From the NCBI GenBank assembly GCA_946480845.1, contig CAMLLJ010000092.1, forward strand, positions 1 through 10,579: a stretch of 10,579 nt of DNA, read 5' to 3'. Below are positions 6,028 through 10,579 of the stretch, piece after piece. The notes under the pieces were generated by a model that ran no database searches, was not told the origin of the DNA, and saw only the letters and a list, made by a program, of their open reading frames with translations. Each line of letters begins with the position of its first letter. Position 1 is the stretch's first letter. Source of the stretch: an uncultured Gemmatimonadota bacterium (GTDB taxonomy: Bacteria; Gemmatimonadota; Gemmatimonadetes; Gemmatimonadales; GWC2-71-9). Position numbers and translations under genes: made by a program.

Positions 6028-6978
6028 ATGCCCCGCTGGGTCGAGCCCATGCTCGCCACCCTGGTCGAGCCGGGGCCGCTCCCCGACGGCTGGGTGTACG
6101 AGCCCAAGCTCGACGGCGTCCGCTGCCTCGCCTTTGCCGACGCCGATGGGGTGCGGCTCTTCTCCCGGAACCGGAAGCCGCTCGACGGCGCCTATCCGGA
6201 GATCGCCGAGGCACTGGCGAAGGCGGTCCGGGGCGCGGCGGTGCTCGACGGCGAAGTCGTCGCGATCGACCCGGCCACCGGCGTCTCCAGCTTCTCGCTC
6301 CTCCAGCGGCGGATCGGCCTCCGCGACGCGGCCCGCGCCCGCCGGAGCGGCGTTCCCATCGAGTTCTGGCTCTTCGACTGCCTCTTCCGCGACGGCGAGG
6401 ACCTGCGCCGGAAGCCGCTCACCGAGCGCCAGCGGGCCCTCAAGGCCGCCGTCCGGCCCTCCGGTCCGATCCGCATCACTCCCGTCTTTGCCGAAGGATT
6501 CGAGGCGCTCTTCCGCACCGCCTGCGAGAAGGGCTCCGAGGGCCTGATCGGAAAGCGCGCCAAGGCGCCGTACCGTGCCGGGCGCTCGCCCGACTGGGTG
6601 AAGCTCAAGTGCGTGAACATGGAGGAATTCGTCATCGGGGGGTGGACCGATCCCCGCGGCTCCAGGGAGGTGCTGGGAGCGCTCCTGGTCGGCTACTACG
6701 ACGAGGCCGGCAAGCTCCAGTTTGCGGGGAAGGTCGGCAGCGGGTATGACCAGGAGACGCTGGAGCGCCTGGCGCCCGCGCTGGCCCGCCGGGCCCGCCG
6801 GACCTCGCCGTTCGATGCCGCCAGCTCGCCGCGCGAGAAGGGCACCCACTGGGTATCGCCGACGCTGGTGGTGCAGGTCGCCTTCAGCGAGTGGACCCAC
6901 GAAGACAAGCTCCGCCATCCCCGCTTCCTCGGACTCCGCACCGACAAGTCGCCCAGGGACGTGCGTCGCGCGGGGTGA
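6028..6978 (+). CDS. Stand-alone ATP-dependent DNA ligase, LigD ligase-domain type
   Basis: This 316-residue enzyme would seal nicks or double-strand breaks by adenylating a lysine with ATP, working with Ku from the adjacent gene. Nucleotidyltransferase motifs are all present: motif I EPKLDGVR with adenylated K27, SRNRK (46-50), LDGEVVAID (73-81), FWLFDCLF (113-120), motif IV EGLIGKR (171-177) and motif V VKLKC (191-195). The OB-fold domain follows (EFVIGGWTDPRGSREVLGAL, GKVGSGYD, and a C-terminal VVQVAFSEWTHEDKLRHPRF). This OB pattern is that of LigD ligase domains. The primase-polymerase and 3'-phosphoesterase domains found in multidomain LigD proteins are absent, and none is encoded elsewhere in the window. 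ATG 6028 is preferred; an adjacent GTG at 6025 would add one residue. The RBS is weak, so translation may be coupled to ku, whose stop is 18 nt upstream. Confidence 0.95.
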   Translation: MPRWVEPMLATLVEPGPLPDGWVYEPKLDGVRCLAFADADGVRLFSRNRKPLDGAYPEIAEALAKAVRGAAVLDGEVVAIDPATGVSSFSLLQRRIGLRDAARARRSGVPIEFWLFDCLFRDGEDLRRKPLTERQRALKAAVRPSGPIRITPVFAEGFEALFRTACEKGSEGLIGKRAKAPYRAGRSPDWVKLKCVNMEEFVIGGWTDPRGSREVLGALLVGYYDEAGKLQFAGKVGSGYDQETLERLAPALARRARRTSPFDAASSPREKGTHWVSPTLVVQVAFSEWTHEDKLRHPRFLGLRTDKSPRDVRRAG

Positions 6979-7079
6979 CTCCGCGTGACAACGCTCACCG
7001 CAGCACACCACTCCGGACGCTAACGTGCGGGCGACCCCGACGACATGGGATGGGGAAGGCCACCAACCGGAGGACCCAG

Positions 7080-7601
7080 ATGAGCATGGACTCATTGCAC
7101 GACCTGTTCGTGAACGAGCTGAAGGACATCCACAGCGCCGAGCGGCAGATCACCAAGGCGCTGCCGCGCATGGCCAAGGCGGCCCAGTCGCCGGAGCTGC
7201 GCAAGGCGTTCGAGCGGCACCTGAAGGAGACCGAGGGCCAGATCGAGCGGCTCGACCGGATCTTCGCCGAGCTCGGTGAGAAGGGCACCGGCAAGAAGTG
7301 CAAGGGCATGGAAGGGTTGATCGAGGAAGGGAAGGAGATCCTCGAGGAGGACGGCGATCCGGCCGTGATCGACGCCGCGCTGATCACCGCGGCCCAGAAG
7401 GTCGAGCACTACGAGATCGCGGCGTACGGATGCGTCCGCAACTACGCCGACCTGCTCGGCTACAAGGACGCGGCCTCGCTCCTGCAGCAGACGCTCGACG
7501 AGGAGGAAGCCACCGACGAGAAGCTGACCCAGCTCGCCGAGGGCGGCCTCAACCAGGCGGCGATGGCGGGGACGGCAGCCGAGGACGAAGACGAGGAGTA
7601 G
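7080..7601 (+). CDS. DUF892 / YciE-YciF-type ferritin-like protein
   Basis: This 173-residue all-helical protein matches the DUF892 (YciE/YciF) ferritin-like family. It opens with SLHDLFVNELKDIHSAERQI, the family's characteristic start. It continues with LRKAFERHLKETEGQIERLD, AALITAAQKVEHYEIAAYG and a last helix with TLDEEEATDEKL. Candidate metal ligands are acidic and His residues in these helices (E13, E21, H47, E50, E109, H110, E141-E143), but pairing cannot be fixed by eye. The tail AEDEDEE is strongly acidic. Family members are linked to stress responses; the exact activity is not established here. GGAGG lies 7 nt before ATG 7080 and decides that start; the frame stays open further upstream into the ligase gene but lacks another RBS. 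It follows the ligase by 101 bp on the same strand, so it may belong to the same stress-associated group or have its own promoter, which I could not see. Confidence 0.92.
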   Translation: MSMDSLHDLFVNELKDIHSAERQITKALPRMAKAAQSPELRKAFERHLKETEGQIERLDRIFAELGEKGTGKKCKGMEGLIEEGKEILEEDGDPAVIDAALITAAQKVEHYEIAAYGCVRNYADLLGYKDAASLLQQTLDEEEATDEKLTQLAEGGLNQAAMAGTAAEDEDEE

Positions 7602-7665
7602 CGCCGAAACCTGGGAGCGGGGCCGCCCGTCCGTGGGGAACGTGCCACCCACCCCCGGAGTTCAC

Positions 7666-8661
7666 ATGCGGACCCTGCTCCTCTCGACATCGCTGGTCGC
7701 GCTCTTCGTCATGCCCGCTGCAGCCCAGGACGCACCCAGGGGGGCGCTCCTGCTCGTGGCCAACAAGCAGGAAGCCTCGCTCTCCGTCATCGACCCGGCC
7801 TCGGGAAGCCTGCTCGCCACCGTTCCGACGGGGGCAGGGCCTCACGAGGTCGCGGTCACCTCCGATGGCCGCTGGGCCGTCGTCTGCAATTACGGGGCGC
7901 AGGCCCCGGGCAGTTCGCTCACCGTCGTCGATCTCCGCACCCGCAAGGTGGCCCGCACCATCGATCTCGGCGAGTACCGCCGGCCCCACGGCATCGTGGT
8001 GCTCCCGGGCGACTCGACGGTCATCGTCACGTCAGAAATGGCCCGCGCCACGGTGCTGGTGTCCATCGAGCGCGGCGTCCTGGGCGCCATCCCGACCGGA
8101 CAGCCTGGCTCGCATATGGTCGCCGTCACCGCAGACGGCCGCCGCGGATACACCGCCAACATCGGGTCGGGGTCCATCACCGAGCTGGACATCCCGGGCG
8201 GCACCGCCACGCGCACGCTGCCCGTGGCCCCGGCCACCGAGGGGATCGCCGTGACGCCGGACGGCCGCGAGGTCTGGGTCGGAAGCAACGGTGCGCACAC
8301 GGTGACCATCATAGATACGGAGAGCTGGAAGGCGGTGGACACGCTCCCGGCCGCCGGATTGCCGTACCGGGTGGCGATTTCACCGGACGGCGAGACCGCC
8401 GTGGTGCCGGCTCCACAGGCGGGGGTGGTGCGGATCTTCGACGTCGCCACGCGGACCGAGCGGCACGCGGTGTCGTTCGGTGGCGGCGGCGGGGAAGGGG
8501 CGCAGCCGGTGGGCTCGACGATCACGGCGGACGGGCGCTACGCGTTCGTGGCCCTGCAGGGAACCAATGAGGCGGCGATGGTGGAGCTCATGTCGGGGAA
8601 GGAGCTGCGGCGGTACGCGACGGGGGCCGGGCCGGACGGGATTGCGGTGTACTGGCCGTAG
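7666..8661 (+). CDS. Exported seven-blade YVTN/NHL-like beta-propeller protein
   Basis: This 331-residue protein has a clear signal peptide (MRTLLLSTSLVALFVMPAAA, cleavage near A20/Q21). About seven blade repeats follow, each ending in a phrase such as VAVTSDGRWAVVCNYG, VAVTADGRRGYTANIG, IAVTPDGREVWVGSNG, VAISPDGETAVVPA or STITADGRYAFVALQG. The pattern 'VIDpasg.....tv.tG..P.gvavtpDGr..yv.n' is that of YVTN-type beta-propellers, which act as extracytoplasmic binding or scaffold domains. No catalytic residues or cofactor site are visible, so substrate or partner is unknown. ATG 7666 has CGGAG 5 nt before it and opens directly on the signal peptide; the in-frame GTG 7633 upstream would add a non-signal-like leader and is rejected. 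The gene lies 64 bp after the DUF892 gene on the same strand, with no terminator seen between them. Confidence 0.88.
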   Translation: MRTLLLSTSLVALFVMPAAAQDAPRGALLLVANKQEASLSVIDPASGSLLATVPTGAGPHEVAVTSDGRWAVVCNYGAQAPGSSLTVVDLRTRKVARTIDLGEYRRPHGIVVLPGDSTVIVTSEMARATVLVSIERGVLGAIPTGQPGSHMVAVTADGRRGYTANIGSGSITELDIPGGTATRTLPVAPATEGIAVTPDGREVWVGSNGAHTVTIIDTESWKAVDTLPAAGLPYRVAISPDGETAVVPAPQAGVVRIFDVATRTERHAVSFGGGGGEGAQPVGSTITADGRYAFVALQGTNEAAMVELMSGKELRRYATGAGPDGIAVYWP

Positions 8662-8665
8662 AAGG

Positions 8666-8763
8666 GTCATCCCGAGCGGAGCGAGGGATCTGCTCGACGC
8701 GTAGTTCGAACCCCGGGTCAGCAGATCCCTCGCTGCGCTCGGGATGACTCCGCTCGGGATGAC
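8666..8763. repeat. Large imperfect palindrome, REP-like, with a duplicated 15-bp tip
   Basis: The left arm (8666-8694, starting GTCATCCCGAGCGGAG) is the reverse complement of 8720-8748 with one mismatch in 29 positions, around a 25-nt loop. Immediately after the right arm, TCCGCTCGGGATGAC (8749-8763) repeats the last 15 bases of that arm (TGCGCTCGGGATGAC, 8734-8748) with one difference. This extra copy is a perfect complement of the first 15 bases of the left arm. The element sits between two convergent genes. It resembles a dispersed palindromic repeat whose spurious translation gives VIPSAARDLL-like peptides. It could fold into a very stable hairpin and so end transcription from both sides, though no U-run is present. 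Confidence 0.9.
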
Positions 8764-8768
8764 GGCGC

Positions 8769-9236
8769 CTAGAACTCCAGCGCCGGCTTCGTCAGCCCCC
8801 GATGGCACGTGGAGCAGTTCACCACCGGATTGTCGCTCTCCAGGCCCTCGATCTTCGCGAGCAGACCGCGGTTGATCGTGTCCACCATCGCCCGCATCTG
8901 GCGGGCGATCTGTTTCTGGGCCCGATCCTCCTTGTCCCATTCGCCGACCACGTGGCAGTGGTCGCAGGAGACGCCGAGAGAGCGGGCGTAGCCGTAGTTC
9001 ATCATGCGCAGCAGGCGGCCGGCCGGGACCTGCTGCAGGACCTTGATATTCTTGAACACGCTCTCGGCGGGCATCCGCTCGCGGCCGGCGATCGTCGCCA
9101 GCACGGCATTCATGAGGCTGTCCCGCCGCGCCGCGTTCGTGTCTGCCGGCGCCGCCGCCTGTGCCCCGGCCGCCGAGGTGATCGTCATGATTGCAGCCGT
9201 GGACCATGCCGCCCACGCGAGCGTGGTGATGCGCAC
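8769..9236 (-). CDS. Exported dihaem c-type cytochrome, photosynthetic reaction-centre cytochrome family
   Basis: This 155-residue protein has a signal peptide (MRITTLAWAAWSTAAIMTIT, cleavage near AGA/QA) and two haem c motifs, CDHCH (91-95) and CSTCH (141-145). The segment ESVFKNIKVLQQVPAGRLL, then MMNYGYARSLGVSCDHCHVVGEW, matches the reaction-centre cytochrome c family, including Met residues on the helix before each CxxCH (M78/M79; M114/M117 in RQMRAMVDTINRG) as likely axial ligands. Classical PufC subunits are tetrahaem and about twice this length. This is a half-size dihaem version and no other photosynthesis gene is near. Its role is therefore probably generic periplasmic electron transfer. 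GTG 9236 is chosen as start because GGAGG lies 5 nt before it. The in-frame GTG at 9242 overlaps that GGAGG and is unlikely to be used. It is transcribed alone, convergent with the propeller gene. Confidence 0.92.
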   Translation of the reverse strand: MRITTLAWAAWSTAAIMTITSAAGAQAAAPADTNAARRDSLMNAVLATIAGRERMPAESVFKNIKVLQQVPAGRLLRMMNYGYARSLGVSCDHCHVVGEWDKEDRAQKQIARQMRAMVDTINRGLLAKIEGLESDNPVVNCSTCHRGLTKPALEF

Positions 9237-9241
9237 GTGCA

Positions 9242-9246
9242 CCTCC
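9242..9246 (-). promoter_or_regulatory. Shine-Dalgarno GGAGG that decides the cytochrome start
   Basis: On the minus strand the bases read GGAGG-TGCAC-GTG. The GTG six codon-bases earlier overlaps the GGAGG itself, so initiation should occur at 9236. This shortens the protein by two residues relative to the longest frame. Confidence 0.7.
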
Positions 9247-9344
9247 GGAACGGGGCCGACCAGCGGGAATGAGCACTGACGTGGAGCAGTCCCCTACGTG
9301 AGACCGGGCGCCGGGGTTCCTGCCGCGCCTCGCGGGGCCGCCGG

Positions 9345-10579
9345 GTGACCGACGCCCTGCGCGACCGCCTTCAGGCCGACCTGGGCCCGGGCTTCGTCAT
9401 CGAGCGGGAGCTCGGCGGCGGCGGGATGTCGCGCGTGTTCGTGGCGGAGGAGGTGGCGCTCGAGCGGCGCGTCGTGGTGAAGGTGCTCGCCCCCGAGCTC
9501 GCTGCGGGCGTCAGCGTGGACCGGTTCCGCCGCGAGATCCTGGTGGCGGCGGCGCTGCAGCACCCCAACATCGTGCCTGTGCTCTCCGCCGGCGAGGTCA
9601 CCGACGCCGCTGCCGGCTCCGTCAACGTACTGCCGTACTTCACCATGCCCTACGTCCGGGGCGCGTCGCTCCGGGCCCGGATCGGCGAAGGGCCGTTTTC
9701 CATCGGTGAAGCGGTCGCGGTCCTCCGCGACGTCGCGCGGGGCCTGGCCCACGCGCACGCCCACGGCGTCGTCCACCGCGACATCAAGCCGGAGAACATC
9801 CTGCTCTCGGGCGGGGCCGCCGCCGTCACCGATTTCGGCGTCGCCAAGGCGCTCTCGTCGGCGCGCGTCGGCGCGGCGGACGGCGTCGTCACCGTGGTCG
9901 GCATGTCGCTCGGCACGCCGGCCTACATGGCGCCGGAGCAGGCGGCGGGCGATCCAGACACCGACCACCGCGCCGACCTCTACGCCCTCGGCGTCGTGGG
10001 CTACGAGCTGCTCGCGGGTGCGGCGCCGTTCGCGGGCCGCTCGCCGCAGGCGGTCATCGCGGCCCACCTCGCCGAGAAGCCGGCACCGGTCGGCGAGCGC
10101 CGGAAGGACGTGCCGCCGGCACTCGCCGCGCTGGTCATGCGCTGCCTGGCCAAGGATCCGGGCCAGCGGCCGCAGAGCGCCGAGGAATTCCTCGCCGGGC
10201 TCGAGGCGACGGCGTCTCCGGCCTCCGCGCGGCGCACCCGGATCGCCGTCGCCGTGCCGGCGCTCGTGGCCATCGGTCTCGCCGCCTGGCTCGCGCTCCG
10301 GCCGGGCGCTGCACCCGCCCCGGCCGATTCCGGCGCCGTCGCCGTGCTGCCCTTCGTGAACACCAGCGGCGACCCGCGCGATGAGTACTTCTCCGATGGC
10401 ATGACCGACGAGCTGGCGTCGGCGCTCACCCGCGTCCCCGGCCTGCGCGTCGCGTCGCGGACTTCGGCGTACGCCTTCAAGGGGACCACGGGGCTCGACG
10501 TGCGCGAGATCGGCCGGCAGCTCGGCGTCGGCGCCGTGCTCGAGGGGACGGTCCGGCGCGAGGGGAACCGCCTCCGCCT
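9345..10579 (+). CDS. Membrane-anchored Ser/Thr protein kinase with TolB-like C-terminal domain (3' end outside window)
   Basis: 411 codons are visible and the frame is still open at the window end. An N-terminal Hanks-type kinase is complete: glycine loop LGGGGMSRV (23-31), VAVK-type lysine K46, alpha-C glutamate E64, catalytic loop HRDIKPEN (144-151, D146), DFG (163-165), LGTPAYMAPE (189-198) and a C-lobe ending near residue 287. A single hydrophobic segment (about 300-318, starting IAVAVPALVAIGLAAW) follows. Next is AVAVLPFVNTSGDPRDEYFS with DGMTDELASAL, the start of the TolB/FlgO-like extracytoplasmic domain often fused to such kinases. The kinase would face the cytoplasm and the TolB-like part the periplasm; TPR repeats commonly follow in relatives but are outside the window. 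GTG 9345 is the only start codon that gives the family's MTDALRDRLQADLG opening; its RBS is weak. Downstream targets are unknown. Confidence 0.93.
   Translation, partial: MTDALRDRLQADLGPGFVIERELGGGGMSRVFVAEEVALERRVVVKVLAPELAAGVSVDRFRREILVAAALQHPNIVPVLSAGEVTDAAAGSVNVLPYFTMPYVRGASLRARIGEGPFSIGEAVAVLRDVARGLAHAHAHGVVHRDIKPENILLSGGAAAVTDFGVAKALSSARVGAADGVVTVVGMSLGTPAYMAPEQAAGDPDTDHRADLYALGVVGYELLAGAAPFAGRSPQAVIAAHLAEKPAPVGERRKDVPPALAALVMRCLAKDPGQRPQSAEEFLAGLEATASPASARRTRIAVAVPALVAIGLAAWLALRPGAAPAPADSGAVAVLPFVNTSGDPRDEYFSDGMTDELASALTRVPGLRVASRTSAYAFKGTTGLDVREIGRQLGVGAVLEGTVRREGNRLR

Noticed and set aside
6985..7024. Promoter for the DUF892 gene (GTGACA followed by GCTAAC)
   Set aside because: The spacing is 28 bp instead of about 17, so the two boxes cannot form a standard promoter.
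6891..7079. N-terminal extension of the DUF892 gene into the ligase gene
   Set aside because: The frame is open, but DUF892 proteins begin near SLHDLF and GGAGG sits just before ATG 7080.
5011..7095. Long minus-strand frame opposite ku and the ligase
   Set aside because: The composition is a codon-bias shadow of two confidently identified plus-strand genes; it has no domain pattern and no RBS.
7633..7665. Upstream GTG start for the beta-propeller gene
   Set aside because: It adds 11 residues before a clean signal peptide, while ATG 7666 has a well-spaced CGGAG.
8380..9276. Minus-strand 298-codon frame spanning the palindrome
   Set aside because: It contains the VIPSAARDLL-type peptide that comes from translating the repeat, and it is out of frame with the real cytochrome gene.

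Overview
This window comes from a GC-rich bacterial chromosome. GC looks close to 70% by eye and was not counted. The best guess is Gemmatimonadota or a similar soil or sediment lineage. The evidence is a GTG-started Ser/Thr kinase fused through one membrane segment to a TolB-like domain, paired secreted M16 peptidases, a small reaction-centre-type dihaem cytochrome, and a dispersed 'GTCATCCCGAGC...' palindrome. This is inference from style of content; there is no rRNA or other phylogenetic marker here.

Layout: (1) 1-1752, plus strand: the tail of a carboxymuconolactone decarboxylase/AhpD-like protein, then a group II PLP-dependent decarboxylase. (2) 1731-4828, minus strand: a 61-aa two-helix membrane protein, then two exported M16 peptidase subunits joined by an ATGA overlap. 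The second M16 gene runs 22 bp tail-to-tail into the PLP decarboxylase. (3) 4829-5166: a 338-bp divergent intergenic region, locally AT-richer than its surroundings. It holds an inverted repeat, four TGTGGA motifs at 11-12 bp spacing that resemble reverse-strand DnaA boxes, and GC-rich hairpins. (4) 5167-7601, plus strand: Ku, a stand-alone LigD-type ATP-dependent DNA ligase and a DUF892/YciE ferritin-like protein, forming a compact end-joining plus stress-protection group. (5) 7666-8661, plus strand: an exported seven-blade YVTN-type beta-propeller. (6) 8662-8768: a large imperfect palindrome between convergent genes. (7) 8769-9236, minus strand: an exported dihaem cytochrome of the reaction-centre cytochrome family. 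(8) 9345-end, plus strand: the kinase/TolB-like fusion, cut by the window edge.

The two most informative functional readings are as follows. The M16 pair splits its active site: one subunit carries HxxEH plus the distal Glu, and the other carries the Arg/Tyr pair that the first lacks. Ku and the ligase form a minimal NHEJ pair in which the ligase has no attached polymerase or phosphoesterase domain. The least explained DNA is the TGTGGA array upstream of ku, which could be a DnaA-binding site, an origin-like element or an operator.
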